From Amycolatopsis sp. (GTDB lineage: Bacteria > Actinomycetota > Actinomycetes > Mycobacteriales > Pseudonocardiaceae): a stretch of 64,000 nucleotides of DNA. The translations under genes and the position numbers were made by a program. Of the stretch, positions 15,824 through 22,791 are shown one piece after another. Numbering within the stretch: position 1 is the stretch's first letter; every line of letters starts with the position of its first letter. The stretch spans positions 1-64,000 of the forward strand of contig NZ_JAODNM010000124.1 of assembly GCF_025464955.1 (NCBI RefSeq). The letters run 5' to 3'. The notes beneath the pieces were generated by a model, which was given only the letters and a program-made list of their open reading frames with translations, did not search any database and was not told the origin of the DNA.

Positions 15824-16483
15824 GTGACCGATCAGGGGCCGGAGCGGGCACATCGTCGTCCCCGCCGCGACGCCGAACTGAACCGTGAGCGCATCCTGGC
15901 CGCGGCCGCTTCCGTGATGCTGCGCGACGGCCGACACGCCCCGCTGGCGACCATCGCGGCCGAGGCCGGCGTCGGCGTCGGGACGCTGTATCGCAGCTAC
16001 GCCGACCGCGAAGCCCTGCTCCACGCCCTCGAATACCGCGCTTACGGCCTGCTCAACCGGATCCTCGACGAGATCGAGGGCAGGGACATGTCCGGGCTGG
16101 ACGCGATCGGCTGGTTCCTGTCCGGCACGCTGACCGTCGGCGACCAGCTGATCCTGCCCCTGCATGGCGCTCCGCCGCTGGTCACGCCAGAGGCGGTGCA
16201 GGCACGGCGGGAGATCAACCGCCGTGTCGACCTCTTCATCGAACGCGGCCACGCCGACCACACCATCCGCGCGGAGATCAACGCGACCGACGTCGTCGTC
16301 TTCAGCGCGCTCACCACCCAACCGCTGCTGCATGGCGCCGACTGGGAGCTGATCGCCGTCCGTCAACTGACGCTCTTCCTGAACGGCATCGCCGCCGACG
16401 GCCCGCTCGACCTACCAGGTCCCGCACAGACCCGCCAGGACATCGAGACGGCCTTCTCCCGCCGCGCGAGCGCCGGTCAGTAG
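15824..16483 (+). CDS. TetR family transcriptional regulator
   Basis: 219 residues. The N-terminal HTH is ILAAAASVMLRDG... LATIAAEAGVGVGTLYRSY (about 25-64), with GVGTLYR typical of TetR recognition helices; the rest is an alpha-helical ligand domain. GTG start at 15824 follows AAGGAGGG. The C-terminal region contains a segment resembling TetR_C family members acting on small xenobiotics, but no ligand can be named. Its position opposite the cupin-esterase pair, with two palindromes between, makes those genes the likely targets. Its stop overlaps the convergent MFS gene by 7 bp. Confidence 0.85.
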   Translation: MTDQGPERAHRRPRRDAELNRERILAAAASVMLRDGRHAPLATIAAEAGVGVGTLYRSYADREALLHALEYRAYGLLNRILDEIEGRDMSGLDAIGWFLSGTLTVGDQLILPLHGAPPLVTPEAVQARREINRRVDLFIERGHADHTIRAEINATDVVVFSALTTQPLLHGADWELIAVRQLTLFLNGIAADGPLDLPGPAQTRQDIETAFSRRASAGQ

Positions 16484-17691
16484 GCGCTCCTGACCAGTTC
16501 GTGATCGCGTCGGGGCAGCAGGAGCGGGGTGGCCAGCATCAGGACACCGGCGATCGCGATCGCCGCGCGGGGGCCGGTGAAGCCGGCCAGCAGGCCCCAC
16601 AGCGCGGTAAAGGTCGCGATGGAGGCCTTGCCGGCGATCGACCATGCGGACAGGGTGCGCGCGACACGGTCCGTCGGGATCTGGTCGAGCCGGTAGGTCG
16701 CGAGCACCGGGTTGAACACACCCATACACGTGATCAGCCCGAGCTCGACGGCCATGACGAGCACCAGCCCGGAAACGCCGGGATGGATGAAGGCCAACCC
16801 GATCGACCAGCACGCGCGCAGGACGCCGGTGACGTACATGACCTGGTGCCGGCCGAACCGCGTGACGAGGCCGCGAGCGAGGCGTGAGCCGATAAGACCG
16901 CCGACGCAAGGGACCGCGAACGCGAGTCCGTACTGCCAGGGCGCGAACCCGAGACGGCCGAGCATGAGGACGACGAGCAGCGGCGCGGTCGCCATGATCA
17001 GGCCGTTGACCAGCAGTGTGTTGAAGAACAGCGGGCGCAGCGCCGGGTGGCCCAGAATGCACCGCCACCCTTCGAGCAGGTCGCCGGCGCGGAGCCACCG
17101 GACGTCGGTTCGCGCGGGTCGCGGCTCCTTCCCACCGATCGCGCTGATCCCCGCGGCGGAGAGCAGGTAGCTGACGGCGTCGGCCACCACGGTCACCACC
17201 GGGCCGAACAGCCCGATCGCGGCTCCGCCGAGCGGCGGTCCGAGCATGGTGGCGGTCCAGGTCGTGGACTCGAACCGCCCGTTCGCGGCGAGCAGGTCTT
17301 CCGGGCGCACGAGCGCTTTCAGGGACGCGCCGCTGGCCGCGGTGAACGTGATGTCGGCCGCGGCGACGATGACCGACACAACCAGGAGCTGGGCGAAGGT
17401 CAGCCAGCCGAGCGCGTACACGGCGGGGACGCTCAGCAACATCGCGAACCGGATCAGGTCCATCGCCACCATCACCGGCCGTTTGCGCCGAAACTCGACC
17501 CAAGGGCCGAGCGGCACCGCGACGACCGCACCCATGGCGAGCCCCGCGGCGGCGAGGAGGGAAACCTCGGTCGAGCCGGCGTGCAGGACCAGCACCGCGA
17601 CCAGGGGGAACGCGTCGAACGCGAGCCACGTGCCGAACGTGCTGGCCGCGTACGCCGTCCACAGCCACCTGAACTGCCGCCCCAGTGCCAT
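16477..17691 (-). CDS. MFS transporter (probable drug/metabolite exporter)
   Basis: 404 residues with about 12 hydrophobic helices. After MALGRQFRWLW comes the first helix (YAASTFGTWLAFDAFPLV); the loop between helices 2 and 3 has GPWVEFRRKRPVM, the conserved MFS basic motif; a second half-repeat motif is LARGLVTRFGRHQVM. It belongs to the MFS_3/DHA group of proton-driven exporters. ATG at 17691 is preferred because of GGGGA upstream and because the longer frame to 17889 runs into the dispersed repeat. Substrate unknown. It converges with TetR, with a 7-bp overlap. Confidence 0.85.
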   Translation of the reverse strand: MALGRQFRWLWTAYAASTFGTWLAFDAFPLVAVLVLHAGSTEVSLLAAAGLAMGAVVAVPLGPWVEFRRKRPVMVAMDLIRFAMLLSVPAVYALGWLTFAQLLVVSVIVAAADITFTAASGASLKALVRPEDLLAANGRFESTTWTATMLGPPLGGAAIGLFGPVVTVVADAVSYLLSAAGISAIGGKEPRPARTDVRWLRAGDLLEGWRCILGHPALRPLFFNTLLVNGLIMATAPLLVVLMLGRLGFAPWQYGLAFAVPCVGGLIGSRLARGLVTRFGRHQVMYVTGVLRACWSIGLAFIHPGVSGLVLVMAVELGLITCMGVFNPVLATYRLDQIPTDRVARTLSAWSIAGKASIATFTALWGLLAGFTGPRAAIAIAGVLMLATPLLLPRRDHELVRSAY

Positions 17692-17841
17692 GTCCAATGT
17701 CCCCTCGCCGTCGCGCCTGACCCCGCGAGAGCAAAGCAAGTGACAGACCCGCGAAGCAAACAACCGCACCGTCGGCGAGCCACAACCACCCGTTGTACTC
17801 CACGAAAGTGGCTCCTGTGTCGTGTCTGTGGGTCTCTCCCC
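17692..17841. other. Upstream region of the MFS gene with a possible small frame
   Basis: On the minus strand a GTG at 17803, eight bases after AGGAG (17812-17816), would start a hydrophobic peptide VEYNGWLWLADGAVVC that continues with a helix-like segment and basic residues. The frame has no early stop and runs on into the MFS gene, so a separate gene is doubtful. Confidence 0.3.
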
Positions 17842-17906
17842 CGCAACTCGCCGTCGAGTTGCGGTACTTAGCGTCTGCAACGATCGCAACTCGCCGTCGG
17901 GTTGCG
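17842..17906 (+). repeat. Dispersed 65-bp double-hairpin repeat, copy 1
   Basis: Two 22-bp hairpins (9-bp arms CGCAACTCG and CGAGTTGCG around CCGT) are separated by a 21-bp spacer GTACTTAGCG..CAACGAT. The second hairpin here has one change in its right arm. Related copies lie at 36045 (inverted) and 55438. It is intergenic, between the divergent MFS and HPF-like genes. Confidence 0.85.
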
Positions 17907-18017
17907 ATCAGGACGGGGCGCTTTTGTACTGGCCTTCGCATCTGCGGAGCGGGCCGATTCGGACGATGATGGCGAGCCCAGGCCGTTGTCCGGACGGCCC
18001 GGAAAGGAGGAACCGCC

Positions 18018-18386
18018 ATGAGCACAGTGGAAAGCGGGTCCACGAGCGTTTTGGACGAGCGGCTGCGGCTCGGCACGGGCTTCGGGCTGGACGACCGGCC
18101 GTGGGTGGTCAAGGCCCTGGCGGGGCTCGTGCCGCATCTCAGCGGCTGGCGCAGCGAAAAGGTCGACTTGGAGATCTCTGTCAAGGAACGTGATGGCCGC
18201 GACCAGCGAATCACCCTCGAAGCGTTCCTCGGCGGCTGGTCGCCGCTGGTCGCGACGGCCTCGGACAACGACCTCGACCACGCGATCGCCGACGTCCGCA
18301 AGGAGCTGATCCGGCAGATCGAGGACGAGAAGTCCAGGCGCGATCCCAGTCACCACCGGGCCTCTGTCAAGCATCCGACCCCCTGA
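18018..18386 (+). CDS. HPF/RaiA-like ribosome-associated protein
   Basis: 122 residues. The pattern of two beta-strand blocks (KVDLEISVKERDG and RITLEAFLGG) and a C-terminal helix (DLDHAIADVRKELIRQIED) follows the HPF/RaiA fold of proteins that bind the 30S decoding region and help ribosome hibernation. It lacks the long C-terminal dimerisation domain of the main actinobacterial HPF, so it is a short accessory member. An excellent AAGGAGG precedes the ATG. The last 15 residues are polar and probably disordered. Confidence 0.65.
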   Translation: MSTVESGSTSVLDERLRLGTGFGLDDRPWVVKALAGLVPHLSGWRSEKVDLEISVKERDGRDQRITLEAFLGGWSPLVATASDNDLDHAIADVRKELIRQIEDEKSRRDPSHHRASVKHPTP

Positions 18387-18448
18387 CCTGCACTGATCGC
18401 GCGGCGGCCGCCTCATCGCGGCCGCCGCGCCGGGGCGCTACCCGCGAC

Positions 18449-18474
18449 AACACATGCAGACATGCGCATGTGTT
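18449..18474. promoter_or_regulatory. Metal-repressor-like inverted repeat upstream of the CDF gene
   Basis: Arms AACACATG and CATGTGTT flank a 10-bp spacer that itself contains an ACATGCGCATGT palindrome overlapping the right arm. It lies 28 bp before the CDF ATG. Inverted repeats of this sort are bound by ArsR/SmtB metal sensors in other bacteria; no such regulator is in this window. Confidence 0.5.
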
Positions 18475-18502
18475 AATGTATCAGTGAACGAACGGAGGGG
18501 TG

Positions 18503-19516
18503 ATGGCGAGCGAGGGACACGGGCACGGCACCAAGGGATCCAGCACGGAGGTGCAGAGCGGCCACGGACATGGGGTGGCCACGGACGCCGACAGTCGCTG
18601 GCTGGGCATCGCGCTGGGCCTCATCACCGCGTTCATGGCCGTAGAAGTGGTCATCGGGGTGGTGGCCCAGTCGCTGGCATTGATCTCCGACGCCGCGCAC
18701 ATGCTCACCGACGCCGCCTCGATCGTCCTCGCGCTGGTGGCGATGCGGCTGGCCGCGCGTCCCGCGCGAGGGATCTTCACCTACGGGCTCAAACGTACCG
18801 AAATCCTTTCCGCGCAAGCAAACGGGCTGACGCTGCTGCTGCTGTCGGTGTGGCTGACCTACGAGGCAATCCGGCGGCTGATCGACCCGCCGGAGGTCGC
18901 CGGTGGGCTGGTCGTGATCACCGCCGCGGTCGGCATCGTGGTCAACCTGGTCGCCGCGTGGTCGATCAGCAAAGCGAACCGGTCCAGCCTCAACGTCGAA
19001 GGCGCGTTCCAGCACATCCTGACTGACCTGTTCGGCTTCATCGCGACGGCCGTCGCCGGTGTCGTCGTGCTGACCACGGGATTCACCCGCGCCGACTCGA
19101 TCGCGTCACTGGTGGTGGTCGTGCTGATGGTCAAGGCGGGGACCGGGCTGGTGCGCGACTCCGGCCGCATCTTCCTCGAAGCCGCTCCCGCCGGGGTCGA
19201 CCCCGACACCCTCGGCGACCGGCTGGTGGCGCTGCCGCGGGTCAACGAGGTCCACGACCTGCACGTCTGGCAGATCACCTCGGGCCAGACCGCGCTGTCC
19301 GCGCACGTTCTCGTCGACCCGGGCAGCGACTGTCACCTGCTGCGCCGCGACCTCGAACACGTCCTGACCGAGGACTACGGGATCACGCACACCACGCTCC
19401 AGGTCGACCACGCCGACCTAAAAGCTATGTCCCCGGCGGTTTCGCTACCGCTGCTCGCGACACACTGCGACGACACCCACGGCCCGGTCCACCGCCAGGA
19501 ACCGCACACGCACTAA
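18503..19516 (+). CDS. Cation diffusion facilitator (CzcD-type Zn/Cd/Co exporter)
   Basis: 337 residues. The N-terminus is His-rich (HGHG twice), six transmembrane helices follow, and the metal-site pairs appear as SDAAHMLTDA (helix 2) and HILTDL (helix 5), both with the HxxxD pattern of Zn-CDFs. The cytoplasmic C-terminal domain begins around VNEVHDLHVWQI. It exports divalent metal in exchange for protons. The ATG at 18503 is taken; a GTG one codon earlier is too close to GGAGG. The C-terminus is again His-rich (HGPVHRQEPHTH). A candidate metal operator lies at 18449-18474. Confidence 0.9.
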   Translation: MASEGHGHGTKGSSTEVQSGHGHGVATDADSRWLGIALGLITAFMAVEVVIGVVAQSLALISDAAHMLTDAASIVLALVAMRLAARPARGIFTYGLKRTEILSAQANGLTLLLLSVWLTYEAIRRLIDPPEVAGGLVVITAAVGIVVNLVAAWSISKANRSSLNVEGAFQHILTDLFGFIATAVAGVVVLTTGFTRADSIASLVVVVLMVKAGTGLVRDSGRIFLEAAPAGVDPDTLGDRLVALPRVNEVHDLHVWQITSGQTALSAHVLVDPGSDCHLLRRDLEHVLTEDYGITHTTLQVDHADLKAMSPAVSLPLLATHCDDTHGPVHRQEPHTH

Positions 19517-19613
19517 GCGTCGCGTGGGTGACGACCAACGCTGCAACGGTGGCCTTCTTCGCCTTGAAACGCATGGCGTTCCCACTTCCCTGGAGTCCAT
19601 TGTGGATAGACGC

Positions 19614-20381
19614 TCATTCGGCGAGCAGGGCCGCCTTCGCGCGGCCCACGTAGTCCCACAGTTCCTTGGTCAGTCCGGTATCGCGCTGCTCGTTCAGCTC
19701 CTCGCGGCGTTCGGTCAGGAGGTTCTGCAGTGATTGCCCGATGCCGGGGTCACCCCCGGTGAACATGTCCACCAATTCGAACCACCGGCGGGTCAGCCCT
19801 TGGACTTCTGGGTCGTCGACCGGCGTACCGGCCTGCTGGTGTTCGGTCATCTTCGCGATCAGCGGCGGCCATTCGGCCTCCGCCGCGGCGATGGTTTCCT
19901 TACCGAGCTCTTCGGCACGCTTGTCCAGATACGCGAGCTGGTCTTCGGTGTAGTACTCGTTGATCATCGTCATGTTCTCCAATAGCTTGAGGATTTCCTC
20001 GGGATTCGGAGCCACGGAACCGTCGAGCCGGTCCAAGATGCGGCTGATCTGGTTGCGGAGCACGTCAAGCCGTCGCGCCTGCTGGTCCAGCTGGCCGAGC
20101 TGGTTGGCCAACATGTCGCGCAGCGCGTCGTGGTCCTCGCGGGTGCCCAGTGCCTGGCCGACGTCGGTCAGCGACAACCCCAGCGAACGCAACGTGCGGA
20201 TCCGGTAGAGCCGCCGCAAATCGGGCTCGGTGTACTTGCGGTGGCCCGAAGACGTGCGCTCACTGGGCCGCAGCAAGCCGATTTCGTCGTAGTGGTGCAA
20301 CGTCCGGACGGTCAGCCCGGCGGCTTTGGCCAGCGCCCCGACACTCCATCGCGGCTGGTTCGACTCCTCGGTTCCGGGCAT
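19614..20381 (-). CDS. MerR family regulator, TipA-like
   Basis: 255 residues. The N-terminal MerR winged helix is WSVGALAKAAGLTVRTLHHY (about 11-30), then GLLRPSERTSSGHRKY (wing), a long dimerisation helix to about residue 125, and a C-terminal TipAS-like domain (about 140-255) with EYYTEDQLAYLDKRAEELG and MFTGGDPGIGQSLQNLL. TipA proteins bind thiopeptide-like or other hydrophobic compounds and activate efflux or stress genes. ATG at 20381 is the usual MerR start. A MerR-style promoter with a 19-bp spacer lies immediately upstream, so it is probably autoregulated. Confidence 0.85.
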   Translation of the reverse strand: MPGTEESNQPRWSVGALAKAAGLTVRTLHHYDEIGLLRPSERTSSGHRKYTEPDLRRLYRIRTLRSLGLSLTDVGQALGTREDHDALRDMLANQLGQLDQQARRLDVLRNQISRILDRLDGSVAPNPEEILKLLENMTMINEYYTEDQLAYLDKRAEELGKETIAAAEAEWPPLIAKMTEHQQAGTPVDDPEVQGLTRRWFELVDMFTGGDPGIGQSLQNLLTERREELNEQRDTGLTKELWDYVGRAKAALLAE

Positions 20382-20388
20382 GACCACG

Positions 20389-20419
20389 ACGATAGGACCT
20401 CCCCCTACGTAAGGTTCAA
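20389..20419 (-). promoter_or_regulatory. MerR-type promoter of the TipA-like gene
   Basis: Read on the minus strand: TTGAAC (-35, 20419-20414), a 19-bp spacer holding CCTTACGTAGG, then TATCGT (-10, 20394-20389), only 8 bp from the ATG. The over-long spacer with a palindrome inside it is the hallmark of MerR-activated promoters. Confidence 0.55.
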
Positions 20420-20567
20420 CCCCGATTTCAGCGCGTCTGGGGCGAGTTGGTGCACGCGCTGTCGTAAAGGCCACCTTCACGGCGTCAGGCGCACTCAACT
20501 AGGCCTTCACAACGTCCCTCCCCGCAGAAACTGCCTTCAGGAGTCCAAAGCAAACGCCGGCCGCCAG

Positions 20568-21743
20568 TTACTTCAGGGCCCGGATGACGTCGTGGGCGGT
20601 CATGGCTGCGGTGAGGCGGCGGGCGTCGGCGGGGCGGGTGGCGTCGTAGCCGGTCAGGAGTTGGATGCGGCTGAGCCGGTAGGTGAGGGTGTTGCGGTGG
20701 ATGCTGAGCGCCGTCGCCGCCTCGCCGCGGTTGTACCCGTTGGCGACGAACGAGCGCAGCGCGTCGATGAGGTGCGGGTGGCTTTCCAACGGACTCAGCG
20801 TCGCGGCGAGGGCGGCGCGGGCCGGGCTTGGTTGCGCGAGTTGGTACTCGATCGCGAGGTCGGCCAGCCAGTAGACGCCGGGCGGCCGGCCCAGCTGTTC
20901 GGCGAGGGTGAGGACATCGGCGGCTTCGTTGTGGGCGTCGGGGATGCCGGCGTGGCCGTTCGCGGTGGCCGCGGCTGCGGTGCACCGGACGTGGGACGCC
21001 TTGTCGATACGGGTCAGCAGTTGTGCGACGTGACTACGTGAGTCGCTGCCGGCCGTCGGGACGAGCAGGACCCCGCCGTCGCCTTTGAACGTCGCCAGCA
21101 CCTCCGGCCGCGAGTCGAGGTCGGCCTGGATCGCGCGGAAAAGGTCCGTCGTCACGCGCGTGCTGGTGTCCGCGGGCGCCGCGGGCAGGTGGAACACGAC
21201 GACGTCGTAGCGCTCGGCCAGTGTCCGCCCGTAGCGTTCGGCGGCGCGCTGCGCGGGACGTCCGGCCAGGAGGCTGCCTGCCAGGTTCTGCCGGTGTTCG
21301 CGCTGCTCCCAGTCGAGGTCCTCGCGTTCACGCAGGTACGCCGCCGCGACCCGGGGCATGACCTCGGCGAGGAAGCTGAGCAGGTGCCCGACCAGCGCGA
21401 GCAGGTCGGGAGCGTCCAGGATTTCCACGACCAGCCGCCACGCTTCCTGCGCGGCGACCGGGTAGATCTTGAGCACGGCGGCGAGCGGGAGACCGTCCCG
21501 CGCGCGCTCGGCACCCCAGGCGATCGGGAGCGCGAGTTCCTCCTCGGTCGGCGTCCGGCCCTCGGCGACAGTCGTGAGGAAGAGCTCGAAAACGGCCATG
21601 CCGTTGGCCACGAGGTCGCCTTCCATCACGCTCGCGGGCAGCAGCCGGTACTCCGGGATCTCCTCCGCGCACCGGGCGATCATGGTCGCGGCGATCTCGC
21701 CGACCCGGGGGAACAGCGCCGCCACGGCGGACTCGGCTTCCAT
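20568..21743 (-). CDS. PucR/CdaR family transcriptional regulator
   Basis: 391 residues. The C-terminal HTH_30 motif, NRGEAATALSIHRNTLTYRL (about 345-364), is unmistakable: these regulators bind DNA through a C-terminal helix-turn-helix of this form. The central region is a GGDEF-like, catalytically empty domain; the N-terminal 150 residues are helical (RsbT-like sensor region). Start ATG at 21743. The gene faces a lipase plus acyl-CoA synthetase unit across 116 bp, so control of fatty-acid use is a reasonable inference. No consensus operator was evident. Confidence 0.8.
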   Translation of the reverse strand: MEAESAVAALFPRVGEIAATMIARCAEEIPEYRLLPASVMEGDLVANGMAVFELFLTTVAEGRTPTEEELALPIAWGAERARDGLPLAAVLKIYPVAAQEAWRLVVEILDAPDLLALVGHLLSFLAEVMPRVAAAYLREREDLDWEQREHRQNLAGSLLAGRPAQRAAERYGRTLAERYDVVVFHLPAAPADTSTRVTTDLFRAIQADLDSRPEVLATFKGDGGVLLVPTAGSDSRSHVAQLLTRIDKASHVRCTAAAATANGHAGIPDAHNEAADVLTLAEQLGRPPGVYWLADLAIEYQLAQPSPARAALAATLSPLESHPHLIDALRSFVANGYNRGEAATALSIHRNTLTYRLSRIQLLTGYDATRPADARRLTAAMTAHDVIRALK

Positions 21744-21859
21744 CCTCGTATTGTCACCGTGCACAAACGGTCAAGGCAACTTTCTGCGCGTCCTGCCAAC
21801 AGACATCAAGGTCGCCAAGGGGCAGTCTGATCAGCACCACAGGAAGAAGGAGAGTTCGC

Positions 21860-22750
21860 ATGCGGAATTCGAGGGTGTCGCGAACGAAACGCTGGCTCGC
21901 CCGTGCCGGCCTGGCCTTGGCCGTCACAATCAGCGCGGTCGCCGTGGCCGCGCCCGCCCAAGCCGCCACCGGCGGTGGCAACAACGACTTCGCCTGCCGC
22001 CCCAGCGCGGCCCATCCCGACCCGGTCGTGCTGCTCCACGGAACCTTCGCGACCTACTACGAGGACCTCAACTTCCTCCAGGCCGACCTCGCGGCCAAGG
22101 GTTACTGCACGTTCTCGCTGACCTACGGCGCCTACCCGCAGTTCCCGCTCGTCGGCGGCCTCAAGCCCGTCGCCGAGTCGTCAGTCGAGATCAAGAACTA
22201 CGTCGAGAAGGTCCGCGCGGCGACCGGCGCGGCGAAGGTCGACGTCGTCGGCCATTCCGAAGGCGGGCTGCAGTCGTTGTACCTCGCCAAAATGCAGGGC
22301 ATCTCGAGTGAGATCGGCCGGGTCGTCGCGCTCGCGCCGCCGACCAAGGGCACCGACGCCTCCGGGCTCATCACGCTCGCCGACCTGATCCTGCCCGGCG
22401 GCCAGGCGACCTTCAACAAGATCGCGTCGACGCTCGGCATCCAGGTCCTCGCCGACGAAGTCCCCGGCGGACCGGCGATCCAGGCGCTGAACAACGGCCC
22501 GATCGCGCAGCCCGGGATCGCGTACACGGTCATCACGTCGAAGTTCGACGAGCTCGTCACGCCGACGGCGAGCGCGTTCGTGCGCGAACCGGGCGTCACC
22601 AACGAATACGTGCAGGACTTCTGCCCGTTCGATCCGGTGGGCCATATCGGCGAGGCGTACGACCTGAACGTCTGGCACCTTATTGGTAACGCGCTCGACC
22701 CGACACACGCGACGCCCATCGCGTTTTGCGCGGTCGGTTCGCCGGGCTGA
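21860..22750 (+). CDS. Secreted lipase, class 2, paralogue of the 6.8-kb lipase
   Basis: 296 residues. Signal peptide with a twin-Arg-free basic start, hydrophobic LALAVTISAVAVAAP and AQA cleavage site near residue 35. VVLLHGTF, VVGHSEGGLQSLYLAKM (nucleophile Ser) and the ITSKFDELVTP and NVWHLIGNALDPTH motifs supply the triad, as in the paralogue at 6780-7655. The two proteins align along their whole length, differing mainly in the first 40 residues and around FATYYEDLNFLQAD. AAGGAG precedes the ATG. Acyl-CoA synthetase follows after 41 bp, so released fatty acids could be activated by the product of the same operon. Confidence 0.85.
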   Translation: MRNSRVSRTKRWLARAGLALAVTISAVAVAAPAQAATGGGNNDFACRPSAAHPDPVVLLHGTFATYYEDLNFLQADLAAKGYCTFSLTYGAYPQFPLVGGLKPVAESSVEIKNYVEKVRAATGAAKVDVVGHSEGGLQSLYLAKMQGISSEIGRVVALAPPTKGTDASGLITLADLILPGGQATFNKIASTLGIQVLADEVPGGPAIQALNNGPIAQPGIAYTVITSKFDELVTPTASAFVREPGVTNEYVQDFCPFDPVGHIGEAYDLNVWHLIGNALDPTHATPIAFCAVGSPG

Positions 22751-22791
22751 GCCGTTATCCACTCGACGAGCACGGATCGGAGTCCCCGCCC

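Noticed and set aside
16412..18301. A 629-residue minus-strand frame across the MFS gene
   Set aside because: It is the alternative frame of the MFS gene; only its RBS-preceded N-terminal part is mentioned as a doubtful small frame.
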